Shown: positions 1 through 10,985, counted from the stretch's first letter. The stretch: 64,000 nt of DNA from Solea solea (GCF_958295425.1 NC_081145.1:1141001-1205000); one strand, 5' to 3'. Numbers and translations are program-made. The notes: generated by a model not told the origin, from the letters alone.

Positions 1-1597
1 TAGTATCACGTGTATATAATTATCACGTTGATACAATATAGTATCACGTTTATATAATTATCACGTTGATACAATATAGTATCACGTGTATATAATTATC
101 ACGTTGATACAATATAGTATCACGTGTATATAATTATCACGTTTATACAATATAGTAGCACGTGTATATAATTATCACGTTGATACAATATAGTATCACG
201 TTTATATAATTATCACGTTGATACAATATAGTATCACGTTTATATAATTATCACGTTGATACAATATAGTATCACGTTTATATAATTATCACGTTTATAC
301 AATATAGTATCACGTTTATATAATGATCACGTTTATACAATCTAGTATCACGTTTATATAATTATCACGTTGATACAATATAGTATCACGTTTATATAAT
401 TATCACGTTTATACAATATAGTATCACGTTTATATAATTATCACGTTTATACAATATAGTATCACGTTTATATAATTATCACGTTGATACAATATAGTAT
501 CACGTTTATATAATTATCACGTTGATACAATATAGTATCACGTTTATATAATTATCACGTTTATACAATATAGTATCACGTTTATATAATTATCACGTTT
601 ATACAATCTAGTATCACGTTTATATAATTATCACGTTTATACAATATAGTATCACGTTTATATAATTATCACGTTGATACAATATAGTATCACGTTTATA
701 TAATTATCACGTTTATACAATATAGTATCACGTTTATATAATTATCACGTTGATACAATATAGTATCACGTTTATATAATTATCACGTTGATACAATATA
801 GTATCACGTGTATATAATTATCACGTTGATACAATATAGTATCACGTGTATATAATTATCACGTTTATACAATATAGTAGCACGTGTATATAATTATCAC
901 GTTGATACAATATAGTATCACGTTTATATAATTATCACGTTGATACAATATAGTATCACGTTTATATAATTATCACGTTGATACAATATAGTATCACGTT
1001 TATATAATTATCACGTTTATACAATATAGTATCACGTTTATATAATGATCACGTTTATACAATCTAGTATCACGTTTATATAATTATCACGTTGATACAA
1101 TATAGTATCACGTTTATATAATTATCACGTTTATACAATATAGTATCACGTTTATATAATTATCACGTTTATACAATATAGTATCACGTTTATATAATTA
1201 TCACGTTGATACAATATAGTATCACGTTTATATAATTATCACGTTGATACAATATAGTATCACGTTTATATAATTATCACGTTTATACAATATAGTATCA
1301 CGTTTATATAATTATCACGTTTATACAATCTAGTATCACGTTTATATAATTATCACGTTTATACAATATAGTATCACGTTTATATAATTATCACGTTGAT
1401 ACAATATAGTATCACGTTTATATAATTATCACGTTTATACAATATAGTATCACGTTTATATAATTATCACGTTGATACAATATAGTATCACGTTTATATA
1501 ATTATCACGTTGATACAATATAGTATCACGTTTATATAATTATCACGTTTATACAATATAGTATCACATTTATATAATTATCACGTTTATACAATAT
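1..1597. repeat. 38-bp satellite array with 722-bp higher-order period
   Basis: About 42 tandem copies of a 38-bp AT-rich unit run from the window edge to 1597. Each unit consists of two related 19-bp halves built around TATCACGT followed by TATA or ATACAA. Rare variants recur exactly 722 bp apart (19 units): TAGTAGCACG at 153 and 875, TAATGATC at 321 and 1043, and AATCTAG at 339 and 1061 and again at 605 and 1327. This shows a higher-order block that was copied whole. Some units carry CACGTG where most have CACGTT. No coding capacity was seen. The array continues past the left edge, so its true size is unknown. Confidence 0.97.
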
Positions 1598-1619
1598 AGT
1601 GGAATATATATATTCCACT
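1598..1619. repeat. 22-bp perfect palindrome at the satellite edge
   Basis: The satellite ends directly in a perfect 22-bp palindrome (AGTGGAATATA followed by its reverse complement). Sequence to the right is unique. It could be a junction scar left when the array was joined to flanking DNA. No function is implied. Confidence 0.9.
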
Positions 1620-2880
1620 GTGAACACGCTTCTGTACAATGTAACGTTTTGAATAATTTCATTTGTTTTTGCAAACTTCCAACATCATGGCAACCTGTAT
1701 GTTACAAAAAGGTGTGTTTAATATAGGCCTACATTTATTGAATGTCTTATTAGTCTGTAGTTTGACATGTTGTTCAACTGGACAGAACAACGATTAGAAC
1801 TAATTAAAGTCTAATTGATCATGTTTTTAACCTGAAGAAAACCCTCCTAAAATTCTGTGCTGCTGTGGTCCAGCTGGTGGTGACAGACAGATGTTTAGTA
1901 GACGAGATCTGCTGAGTGCGTCATTAAGGAGATGTGACCTATTTCCAGGAAGATATATGAAACATTGGTATCTGAATCAAACCCAGCCAGTTGGACATCA
2001 GTAGGTATTTTGATGAAAGTAAAACAAATGCACTGAAACCCTTGATTCTGCACAGGAAGTTGTTTAACTTTCAAATCCATGTAATGAATACAAGTAATGA
2101 ATGATATATGTTTTTTATTTGTATGCATAGCAGACAATTAACTATTTACATGTTTCTAAAAGTTGTCAGGGATTACATGTTTCTTTCTGATGGTCTGCTG
2201 TGGATGCCACAGTCACCGTGGACGCAGGAGTCACCGTGGACGCAGGAGTCACCGTGGACGCTGGAGTCACTGTGGACGCCACAGTTGCAGTAATATTTGT
2301 GGTTGCTGTCTTGCAGCAGAGTTTAAACTGACGGACACAACATTTTTCACAAAGCCACAGTGATAATGGCTTTGCACACAGTCAAGGAGGCATTTGTAGA
2401 CACTGTATCCTAAAAGACAGACAGGAAAAGTGATTCAGAAGTTTCAAGAAACACACAAAACAATCATTTTTTAAAAACCCTGTCTGAGAGGCCAATTGTT
2501 CCATTTCTTCTTAATGAAGAGGTTCAAAGAACAATCACTATTATCAGGGACATCTATAAAAATGCAGGAATCCTGAAACTTTTTCTCAAAATCTAAATTC
2601 TCAACAAGAGTGAAAATACATGAATAATACACATGGACTAAAGATTCTACACACATGAAGTACAGTACACATAGATGACATGGCCCCAGCATTAGTTAAG
2701 TTTACTTAGTGTCCGAGTGTCTGATGTTCAAAGGGATGAGGGTCTGATGGTCACAGTTATCCATGGTCAGGACAAACAGACATAACATCATAGTTCATAA
2801 CATGTAAGGCTCATGGGGAAATGAAGGCCTTTCAGCATTGAAATGAAAAAGTATTTGATAATATAGACGGACTTACCACC
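1620..2880. other. Intergenic stretch, no gene recognised
   Basis: AT-rich unique-looking sequence between the satellite and the Gypsy element. Only short open frames occur, none with a recognisable domain. The one internal structure is the 18-bp minisatellite at 2211-2282. Confidence 0.6.
2211..2282. repeat. 18-bp minisatellite, four copies
   Basis: Four tandem copies of an 18-bp unit beginning AGTCACCGTGGACGC start at 2211, 2229, 2247 and 2265. The unit is a multiple of three, so short frames stay open through it, but nothing else suggests a coding exon. Confidence 0.85.
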
Positions 2881-2885
2881 GTACT

Positions 2886-3613
2886 TGTCACTCCGGCAGT
2901 TTGCCCCGCCCCCTCCTCTGCCGGCCCTGATTACACACACCTGCTGACAATTAAGCCATGTGGACTTTAAAAACTCTCTGTTCCCCTGTGTCAGTGCCAG
3001 TGTGTTTTTCGCCCATGCCTGATCACCCGAGCTCCTTGTCACAGCCACAGAATCCTCAAGTTTTGATCCTCTTTGTGAGCGACGCTTTATTTTGTAAGTT
3101 TTCTTAGCATAGCCTGTTAGCTGATACCTTAGTTAAGATTTATAGCCTCTTTTGTTTTCCTCCTTGGGAGAGATTTTCTGTTTGTTCATTTTCACAGCTT
3201 CTTAGGAAACTCCAATCACTAGGATTGTGAATTACGTTTTATTAGTTAGACTGAGTAGAGCCAATCATTTAGATTGCGTTTTGTGTTTGACCTCGTTCTT
3301 CTTAGTTAGTTATAGATCGCCAATCAGTAGGATTGTGCTTTGAGTTTGTTTTCGTTTTGAAGTGCTTAGAGCCTTGTTTTTCCTCCGTTTGGAGAGTTTT
3401 CTGTTTAAGTTTTTTATGATAACCATAGTTTGAGTTTTGTTTCCTCTTCGGAGTGATTTTTTGTTTCCGCGTTTATAGTGACTCAACGTTTCTTTTGAAG
3501 AGCGTTGCACTCCTCCATTGGTTATAGTTTTTTTATAGCCACGCTTTGTTTCCCCTCAGTAAGAGGATCTGCCTTGTGTTCTGTTAAGAGTGCCAATAAA
3601 GACAATAAAAGGC
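2886..3613 (+). repeat. 5' LTR, truncated at its 3' end
   Basis: Matches the 3' LTR from its first base TGTCACTCC through the AATAAAGACAATAAAAGGCCT region, then departs. The last roughly 33 bp of the LTR (ending TTGTCA in the 3' copy), the primer-binding site and the gag leader are absent. Compared with the 3' LTR it lacks an 8-bp CTGCCGGC duplication and a 6-bp GTGCCA duplication. The break coincides with a perfect inverted repeat at 3614-3641. Confidence 0.92.
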
Positions 3614-4771
3614 CTTCTAGCCACCAGACAGTGGCTAGAAGCCCTGAGTACCCAGGAAGCCCGTCTCTCCAGGCAGGAGCAGTTCCAAATCACCATGGCG
3701 GAGCATCTGGGTCAGCTCACGACCCAGGTGCGGAACCTGACTGATCTCCTGCGGTCCACGACCAGCCCGCCCGCAGCACCGAAGCCTCCGGTGTCTGTGG
3801 CAACGCCGACGCAGGCTGCCTCCTTCGCCGGATCCGGGGTGAAACTCGCGCCCCCAGAGCGTTTTTCAGGCGAACCAGGACTTTGCCAAGCCTTTATAAC
3901 TGAATGCTCCATGCATTTTGAACATTATGCCCCGACCTTTACCACGGACAGATCCAAGTTCGCCTTCATGATCTCTCATCTGTCGGGCAGAGCAAGAGCG
4001 TGGGCCATGGCCGAGTGGGGACGAGTCTCGCCCCTCTGCGGGTCACTCACAGACTTCCAGGGAGCCTTACGGCAGACGTTCGACCCGGTCTCCACAGCCC
4101 GGGAAAAGGCAAGAGAGCTGAGCGGGCTGAAACAGGGGAGTCGATCAGTCTGTGACTACGCTGTTCAGTTCCGTACCTTAGCGGCAGAGAGCGGGTGGAA
4201 CGCGACGGCACTTTACGACATCTTCCTGAAGGGGCTGGCGAAACCGATCCAGGAGCAGCTGGTGCCGCTGGACCTGCCGACAAGCCTGGACGCCCTAATT
4301 GCTCTGGCCATCCGGACCGATAACAGACTCCACGAGCTCAGGCAGCGCGACGACCGACCACCACGCTCCGCAACGCCGACTGGGCTGGCGCCCCACCGAC
4401 CACCTCCCGAGCAGCCTCGATACCCCAGGGAGGGAGTGGGAGAGCCCATGGAGCTGGGGCAGACGAGACTGACAGCCGAGGAGCGACGACGACGGCGGCA
4501 GGAGGGTCGGTGCTTTTACTGCGGGGAGTCAGGCCATCTCGTCGTTGCCTGCCCAGCCAAACGACCAACAGTGGTGAGTCAGTTTACGGTTTCTGGCCCG
4601 GAACCGCGTAAACTCACACCTGTCATCATCAAGCACCACACCACCAGCTATGATCTGGAAGCACTCATAGACTCAGGAGCTGATGAAAGCCTCATGAATT
4701 GGGATTTGGCAGCAAAAATAGGACTTAAAACCCAGACCCTGGCCAGGCCTATCAAAGCCAGTGCCCGTTAA
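3590..4771 (+). pseudogene. Gypsy gag and protease N-terminus, 5'-deleted
   Basis: Structural polyprotein of the retrotransposon. The frame includes a capsid-like region, a basic and proline-rich linker, one zinc knuckle of the form CX2CX4HX4C (CFYCGESGHLVVAC) that binds element RNA, and the start of an aspartic protease with the catalytic DSGA motif. The reading frame begins inside the left LTR with no credible start codon, because the authentic gag start was lost with the LTR end. The frame closes at 4771, and protease continues in the next frame from about 4761, so a single-base frameshift splits the domain. The zinc knuckle and DSGA motif match the sushi-ichi type, the lineage from which mammalian PEG10 and RTL1 derive. 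This copy is not domesticated. Confidence 0.9.
3614..3641. repeat. 11-bp perfect inverted repeat at the LTR/gag deletion junction
   Basis: CTTCTAGCCAC (3614-3624) and GTGGCTAGAAG (3631-3641) are perfect reverse complements separated by CAGACA. The right arm reads as normal gag sequence. The left arm sits exactly where the LTR sequence stops, so it looks like an inverted copy of the right arm made when the deletion was sealed. Confidence 0.85.
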
Positions 4772-5354
4772 CGGCAAAGAACTTTTTGTGATCACTCACG
4801 CAACAGAAGCTCTCGAACTATGCATAGGGGGGCACACTGAAGCCATGAACTTTTACTTATTTAAATCCCCATCCCAAACATTGATCCTAGGGCTGTCGTG
4901 GTTGTGTAGGCATAACCCCCAGGTGGACTGGAGATCAGGGACCATCATGGGATGGGGAGAGAACTGTAAAGACCACCAGAGCAAGACCCAGACTCAGGGT
5001 GCGGATGTGACATACGTTAACCATGTCTCTGTTCCCCCTGCCGCAGATCCCGAGACCCCAGACCTGAGCGCAGTACCTCCCTGCTACCACCACCTTCAGG
5101 AGGTTTTTAGCAAGTCCAGAGCCATGTCACTTCCTCCTCACAGACCCTATGACTGCGCCATAGACCTGATTCCCGGCTCCACCATTCCAAAAGGACACCT
5201 ATATTCAATTTCAGGCCCAGAGAGAGTGGCTATGAGAGACTATATAGAAACCTCACTCAAGGCGAGTCTCATCCGTCCCTCCTCATCAGCTGCAGGGGCC
5301 GGGTTCTTCTTTGTGGGCAAGAAGGACGGGTCTCTAAGACCTTGTATAGATTAA
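4761..5354 (+). pseudogene. Gypsy protease C-terminus and reverse transcriptase N-terminus
   Basis: Continues protease in a new frame ([17 protein letters not shown] is the conserved end of the domain). It then enters the N-terminal part of reverse transcriptase (DCAIDLIPG, the [19 protein letters not shown] block). The frame begins with GTG, not ATG, and is only a continuation after the frameshift. It ends abruptly after the CID block where a LINE fragment was inserted. Confidence 0.88.
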
Positions 5355-5807
5355 AGCCCTTTAAACACGTCTAAGGAACTCTTTTTACCCCACTGCCATC
5401 AGAATCCTTAACAGCTGAACAGGACTACAATAATCTTGTCACCTGGTTACACTGTCACTTAATCTGTTACCGTCACTTTAAACCTGACACATGTCACTTT
5501 AAATCTGTTAAATCTGTTTGCACAGCATCAAATTGCACAACCAGTGTTCACTTTATGTACAGTTCTTCTTCTTGTATATATGCATACGTTTACACTTATT
5601 TCATGCATATATATATTTAGTTTTTTTTGGTAATATTTATATTTATATTTTCCTTATGTATATTATACTATTTTACAAAAGCATTTCTTTTCTACTTTAT
5701 GCTGGTGTTTTTGAGTGGACAGCAAAGTAAGAATTTCATTGTACAGGGAAACGTGTTTCTTTACTGTGCATATGACAATAAACACTTTGAATCTTGAATC
5801 TTGAATC
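5354..5807 (+). mobile_element. 5'-truncated LINE 3' end inserted in Gypsy reverse transcriptase
   Basis: About 450 bp of non-Gypsy sequence interrupts the reverse transcriptase frame. It has no coding content. It ends with ATTTCATTGTACAG, GACAATAAA and then three tandem TTGAATC units (5787-5807), after which Gypsy coding sequence resumes. A short tandem tail following an AATAAA-like signal is typical of CR1/L2/Rex-type LINE 3' ends. A few Gypsy codons appear lost at the junction. The exact clade is not certain. Confidence 0.75.
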
Positions 5808-6640
5808 TATCACCATCAAGAACCGCTATCCCCTGCCTCTCATGTCCTCCGTTTTTGATCAGCTTCAGCAGGCCAAGGTTTTTACTGAACTGGACTTACG
5901 TAACGCCTACCACCTAGTCAGAATCAGGGAGGGGGACGAGTGGAAGACGGGTTTTAACACCCCCGTAGGGCACTATGAATACTTAGTCATGCCCTTCGGA
6001 CTCACTAATGCCCCCGCCGTCTTTCAAGCCATGATAAACGACGTCCTTAGGGACTTCCTCGACCATTTTGTTTATGTTTACTTGGACGATATTCTGATCT
6101 ACTCCCCCGACCTAGACACCCACAGAGAACATGTGATGAAAGTTCTTAAGAGACTATTGGAGAACAAGCTCTATGTCAAGGCAGAAAAGAGTCAGTTCCA
6201 TGCCGACATCATCTCCTTCCTGGGCTTCATTGTAGCCCCTGGAAGAGTGCAGATGGACCCGGCTAAAGTTAGCGCTGTGGCTGAGTGGCCCACGCCTGAT
6301 AGCCGCAAGAAGGTTCAGCAATTCCTCGGATTTGCTAACTTCTACAGGCGGTTTATCAGAAGCTTTAGCGCAATAGCTGCCCCGTTGCACGCACTTACCT
6401 CCCCACAGGTGAGGTTCCACTGGTCTCCGGCAGCGGAGGTGGCGTTCCAGAGCCTCAAACGGCGATTCACCACGGCACCCATACTGACCATGCCAGACCC
6501 CGTCGACAGTTCGTGGTGGAGGTAGACGCATCCAACAAGGGGATCGGGGCGGTCCTCTCACAGCAGTCCGAGCAAGATGGGAAGATGCACCCATGCGCCT
6601 TTCTGTCGCGACGACTATCAAAGGCAGAGCGCAAATACGG
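5808..6640 (+). pseudogene. Gypsy reverse transcriptase core and RNase H fragment
   Basis: Contains the palm and fingers motifs of a Ty3/Gypsy reverse transcriptase: [15 protein letters not shown], the [13 protein letters not shown] block, the intact catalytic YLDD box ([11 protein letters not shown]), and the [13 protein letters not shown] thumb region. The frame closes at 6525. RNase H ([15 protein letters not shown]) follows in another frame and is cut short near 6640, where the sequence jumps to the integrase zinc-binding region. The enzyme would copy element RNA into DNA in an intact relative; it cannot be made here. Confidence 0.9.
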
Positions 6641-7827
6641 AACCAGACGTCAAGGAGTACGCCGAGGCCTGTCCTGTCTGCGCCAGGAATAAGTCCTCCA
6701 CCAGGTCACGCATGGGCCTTCTGCAACCGCTCCCCATCCCCTCCAGACCGTAGGGAGAAATATCCATGGACTTCTTCACGGGTCTCCCGGTCTCCCAAGG
6801 TAACACCACCGTCCTCACGGTGGTGGATAGATTCTCCAAAATGGTCAGATTCATAGCCTTGCCAAAATTACCTACAGCCAAAGAAACTGCTGAAATTATG
6901 ACTAACCACGTCTTCAGGATTCATCGATTCCCCAAGGACATTGTTTCAGACCGGGGGCCCCAGTTCGTATCACGGTTCTGGAGGGAGTTTTGCCGGCTCA
7001 TTGGAGCCACAGCCAGCCTGACCTCCGGATACCATCCGGAGGCTAACGGCCAGACGGAACGTCTGAACCAACAACTGGAGACCGGCCACCGATGCCTCGT
7101 TTCGCAGAACCCCTCATCCTGGAGTAAACACCTGGTCTGGGTCGAATACGCACACAACTCATTGCCCACCTCAGCCACGGGTATGACACCTTTTAAATGT
7201 GTGTATGGTTATGAGCCCTCTGTCTTTACCGACCAGGAACCTGAAGTTTTGGTGCCCTCTGCCCACGCCATGGTTCGCCGCTGCCGCCGCATCTGGGCAG
7301 CCGCCCATCAGGTGTTGGTCCGCCAGGGAGATCGGGTCAAGAAAGCTGCGGACCGTAGGAGACGGCCCGCCCCCACCTACCAGCCAGGGCAGAAAGTGTG
7401 GCTGTCTGCCAGAAACCTCCATCTGCGGGTCCCCTCCCAGAAGCTGGCACCTCGGTTTGTGGGGCCATTCCCAGTCTCCAAGGTCATCGGCCCCGCCGCA
7501 GTTCGCCTGCGCCTGCCCCGGTCCCTCCGAGTCCACCCCACGTTCCATGTCAGCCAGGTCAAGCCGGCCCAGGAGAGCTCCATGGTCCCACCCTCCCCGG
7601 CCCCTCCTTCTCCGGAAGTGATAGACGGAGGTCCAGTCTACAAGGTCAAGCGGCTGCTTGCGGTCCGAAGCAGGGGCCGGGGCAGGCAGTACCTGGTGGA
7701 CTGGGAGGGATACGGGCCAGAGGAGAGACAGTGGGTCCCGTCACGGTTCATCTTGGACCCTAGCCTCATTAAAGACTTCCATAAAGACCATCCTGAGCAG
7801 CCTGGGCCGTCAGGAGTCGGCCCTTGA
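6641..7827 (+). pseudogene. Gypsy integrase with C-terminal chromodomain
   Basis: Begins within the zinc-binding N-terminus ([14 protein letters not shown]). An in-frame TAG at 6751-6753 precedes the only long clean frame, which opens at ATG 6766. That frame keeps all three acidic residues of the catalytic core: Asp in MDFFTGLP, Asp in VSDRGPQF and Glu in NGQTERLNQ. It ends in a chromodomain ([20 protein letters not shown], then [15 protein letters not shown]), which in related elements guides integration to marked chromatin. The 353-residue frame from 6766 is the best-preserved piece of the element, but it lacks the integrase N-terminus. Confidence 0.92.
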
Positions 7828-7835
7828 AGAGGGGG
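7826..7835 (+). promoter_or_regulatory. Polypurine tract
   Basis: GAAGAGGGGG lies three bases before the 3' LTR, the expected place and composition for the plus-strand DNA primer of an LTR element. Confidence 0.85.
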
Positions 7836-7838
7836 TAC

Positions 7839-8613
7839 TGTCACTCCGGCAGTTTGCCCCGCCCCCTCCTCTGCCGGCCTGCCGGCCCTGATTACACACA
7901 CCTGCTGACAATTAAGCCATGTGGACTTTAAAAACTCTCTGTTCCCCTGTGTCAGTGCCAGTGCCAGTGTGTTTTTCGCCCATGCCTGATCACCCGAGCT
8001 CCTTGTCACAGCCACAGAATCCTCAAGTTTTGATCCTCTTTGTGAGCGACGCTTTATTTCGTAAGTTTTCTTAGCATAGCCTGTTAGCTGATACCTTAGT
8101 TAAGATTTATAGCCTCATTTGTTTTCCTCCTTGGGAGAGATTTTCTGTTTGTTCATTTTCACAGCTTCTTAGGAAACTCCAATCACTAGGATTGTGAATT
8201 ACGTTTTATTAGTTAGACTGAGTAGAGCCAATCATTTAGATTGCGTTTTGTGTTTGACCTCGTTCTTCTTAGTTAGTTATAGATCGCCAATCAGTAGGAT
8301 TGTGCTTTGAGTTTGTTTTCGTTTTGAAGTGCTTAGAGCCTTGTTTTTCCTCCGTTTGGAGAGTTTTCTGTTTAAGTTTTTTATGATAACCATAGTTTGA
8401 GTTTTGTTTCCTCTTCGGAGTGATTTTTTGTGTCCGCGTTTATAGTTACGCAACGTTTCTTTTGAAGAGCGTTGCGCTCCCCATTGGTTATAGTTTTTTA
8501 TAGCCACGCTTTGTTTTCCCTCAGTAAGAGGATCTGCCTTGTGTTCTGTTAAGAGTGCCAATAAAGACAATAAAAGGCCTCTGCGTCTGAGTCCTCGCTG
8601 TTCCGTCTTGTCA
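7839..8613 (+). repeat. 3' LTR, complete
   Basis: 775 bp from TGTCACTCC to TTGTCA, followed at once by the GTACT target-site duplication. Contains AATAAA-type signals near 8560-8575. It aligns along its length with the left LTR apart from two short duplications and about nine substitutions. Its last 33 bp are absent from the left copy. Confidence 0.95.
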
Positions 8614-8618
8614 GTACT

Positions 8619-10300
8619 CTACACTTGACCGTCGCTGTCCCTGCAGATGAGACACAAGCTCCCCTTTGTTTGGCACAATCACATCTCCTCAGCTCAGGGT
8701 CTGCTCCTTCACTGAACGTAGTGTTGCTCTATAAAAGAAAATGTCAAATAAAATTGTATTTTGTATTTTTAACATGGGAACACTTTTATCCAGAATCAAG
8801 TAGTAATGAACTGGACTGCATTTGCCTGTAAGACTTTCCCTGTCCTAAAATATAAGCAGGCTAACTGAAATCAAATCAAATCAAATGACACTGTTGACTG
8901 TGATTTAACAGAATTTTTCATTTCTAAACATGAAAAATATTATTCATCATCAAATCTTTTATCTTAACAATTGTAGAACTGAGGTCACATGTTTTCAAAT
9001 TAGCAAAGTTGTGTGCAACTTCTCAGAGTCATTTAAAGATTAAAAAACAGATAAATACTAATATATAGAGATCATATAGTTTATCTTATACATTTCTTGG
9101 TTGAAAATGAGACAATGTTATATTGTCAATGTTATAACCTGTACATATAAATAAAAGAAAAAAAGGAAAAAAAGAAAAAAAAAGGGAGAAAATCGCTGCG
9201 TCTTGCTTGCTGTTACAATCGCTATCATTACAGCATGCAGACATTACTGGTTAATAAACCACACTTAATTGATTTAATGTACACAAATAATGACTATTCA
9301 TCCAGTGTTGAATATCAAAATGTGTTTTTATCCATTCTTATCTTTTCCTCTGTCATTTTGGACCGTTTTTCCCGTGTCTTCCTGACTCTCTCTCTTCATA
9401 CTTCGTCAACGTAAACGTCATCACGTTTCAGACGCTGTTTCTTCTGTGACCCAATCAGAGTGTCGTTGAGTGTGAGGGGTGTGTCGTGTAGTGTGAGGGG
9501 TGTGTCGTTGAGTGGTCTGCGGGTCTGCAGCGGACCTACTTGGGCACACGAGCTGGAGCTTCCTCACTGAGACAACTCTGTCTTAGAAGATGTTGGCTGA
9601 AGGTTTCCCTGGATCAAGTCTCCTGCCTCATTAGTCCAGAAGGCAAAGTATTACATTATGTAATACTTTGCCTTCTGGCAAAGGAATCACTGAACAACTG
9701 ACATTACTCTCAACAGACAACACAGACTGTCGTCTACAGTCCATGTAAACCGTTCAAAAACGTATATACAGGATTTAAAAATGTCTTTAAAACAGATGAG
9801 AGATTGAGGCCCAGTTCATAATGGCACTATGACACAGTTTGCTGCTAAAATCACAAGTTAAAAGTTTTAATTGTGTCTTCAGTAGTGAGAAAATGCCAAA
9901 GTAATGTGTTCTGTGTTTGCCCTCCCTTATTTGTCCTCGATGTGAAAATGAAATAAGTCACAGGGCCTCACACTCTCACTCAGCTCCAGTCTCCAAGACT
10001 CTGCTCTTCCCATTTCATCTCATCAGTCCCCCTTTAACTCAGAGAGACACCGAACAGACAAAGCTTCTGTTCACTTCAAATTAAATGTCATTTAAAATCA
10101 TTAAACATCATTAAACAAGCAGATATAGACATTGAAAACCTGCAGATATTAGTGGTATATTTCTGGTTTGGTAACTGACTGTTACTCATCACGGTTTAAA
10201 AAGAAAAAAAGGATAAAGAACATTGTACACGCATGTACATGCACAGGTGGACATCACTTGTATCCCACATACAAGTGTTTCCTTATTTCTTATTGTGATC
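8619..10300. other. Intergenic stretch with small repeats
   Basis: No gene recognised. Contains an A-rich AAAAG-type run at about 9155-9183, a GT-rich 20-odd-bp minisatellite (unit with GTGTGAGGGGTGTGTCGT, about three copies) at 9466-9516, and the inverted repeat at 9636-9678. Confidence 0.6.
9636..9678. repeat. Perfect 21-bp inverted repeat with 1-nt spacer
   Basis: CCAGAAGGCAAAGTATTACAT (9636-9656), one T, then its exact reverse complement (9658-9678). The sequence on both sides is unrelated and non-repetitive. It would form a long hairpin in single-stranded DNA or RNA. Confidence 0.93.
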
Positions 10301-10323
10301 TGTGAACAAAACAAAACAAGAAA

Positions 10324-10500
10324 TCATCCCAAATCTTTACAAATGTGTTGTATGTAAGTTTTTCTACGGCTGGTTGGTCTGTGAACACACTTCCATGATA
10401 GTGCAAGTTTACGTTTAGCTTCAAGAAGACACAATACCACCATCTTCTTACTGCTATGGCTCAGCGTACAGCTCGCTGGGAAACACCTGAAAATACAAAG
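10324..10500 (-). pseudogene. Possible LINE (L1/Tx1-type) ORF2 C-terminal fragment
   Basis: An open stretch on the minus strand contains an AKRKLALSWK-like block followed by a basic stretch. This resembles the region after the reverse transcriptase in L1/Tx1-clade ORF2 proteins. Only about 60 residues fit, with no catalytic motif, so the assignment is tentative. Confidence 0.3.
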
Positions 10501-10674
10501 CTTGGGACAAAGAGGAAGTTGTTCCTTATTAAAAATGGACACCATTGTAATCCCCTCTTTCTTGAATGAGGGTGCATTCCCAGAGGCAGTGAAACAGACA
10601 TTTGACACAAGTAGCCGGTGTATTGGGGTAAATGTGACGCAATGATTCTGGAGTAAAGTATGTTCTAATCAGCA

Positions 10675-10985
10675 GTGATGCCACTAACGCATTACTGTGG
10701 TCTGACTACTTTTTTTCAGTAACGAGTAGTCTAACGCGTTACTATTTCCAAACCAGTAATCAGATTAAAGTTACTTTTCCAAGTCACCGTGCGTTACTAT
10801 TTTTGTCATTTCCCTTAGTAAAAACACAAAACATTTGCTTTCTTCTTGAGTCTCGGGATGACGTAGGCTACGCGCGACAAATCACGTTTCCGCATGAGGA
10901 GGTAAACTCACGTGTAGACACAAACGTAAACAATGGCGGGAGGTGAGAGAACTGCGTTTTACAGCCATTATTTTGAGTACGTGTC
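10675..10985 (+). mobile_element. Possible hAT-like fragment
   Basis: Contains repeated TAACGCGTTACT and GTAATCAGATTAAAGTTACT motifs of a kind common in interspersed fish repeats. Then comes a short frame starting at an ATG near 10934 (MAGGERTAFYSHYFEYVSAK) that resembles the start of a BED-type zinc finger of hAT transposases before it stops. No terminal repeats or target-site duplication could be fixed. Confidence 0.3.

Larger units (their letters stand above)
2886..8613 (+). mobile_element. Ty3/Gypsy chromodomain LTR retrotransposon, defective copy
   Basis: A 5.7-kb LTR element bounded by TG...CA ends and flanked by a perfect 5-bp target-site duplication GTACT (2881-2885 and 8614-8618). 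Domain order is gag with a CCHC knuckle, aspartic protease, reverse transcriptase, RNase H remnant, integrase and C-terminal chromodomain. This is the chromovirus order seen in fish elements of the sushi-ichi type. The copy is dead. The 3' end of the left LTR, the primer-binding region and the start of gag are missing. There is a frameshift inside protease, a LINE end inserted in reverse transcriptase at 5354-5807, a frame change at about 6510, a deletion joining RNase H to the integrase N-terminus near 6640, and an in-frame TAG at 6751. The two LTRs differ at only about nine substitutions and a few short indels, so the insertion is fairly young. Confidence 0.95.

Noticed and set aside
1..1597. 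A CRISPR-like or regulatory direct-repeat array
   Set aside because: Units are contiguous without spacers and the genome is eukaryotic; it is a satellite.
6766..7827. A domesticated integrase or chromodomain host gene
   Set aside because: The 353-residue frame is clean, but it lies between LTRs with a target duplication, follows a stop codon and lacks the integrase N-terminus.
8585..8720. A small minus-strand host exon next to the Gypsy insertion (GTAAGT after GAGTACGGTG once the element is removed)
   Set aside because: Only a donor-like and an acceptor-like site about 35 bp apart; no homology, and no neighbouring exon could be found.
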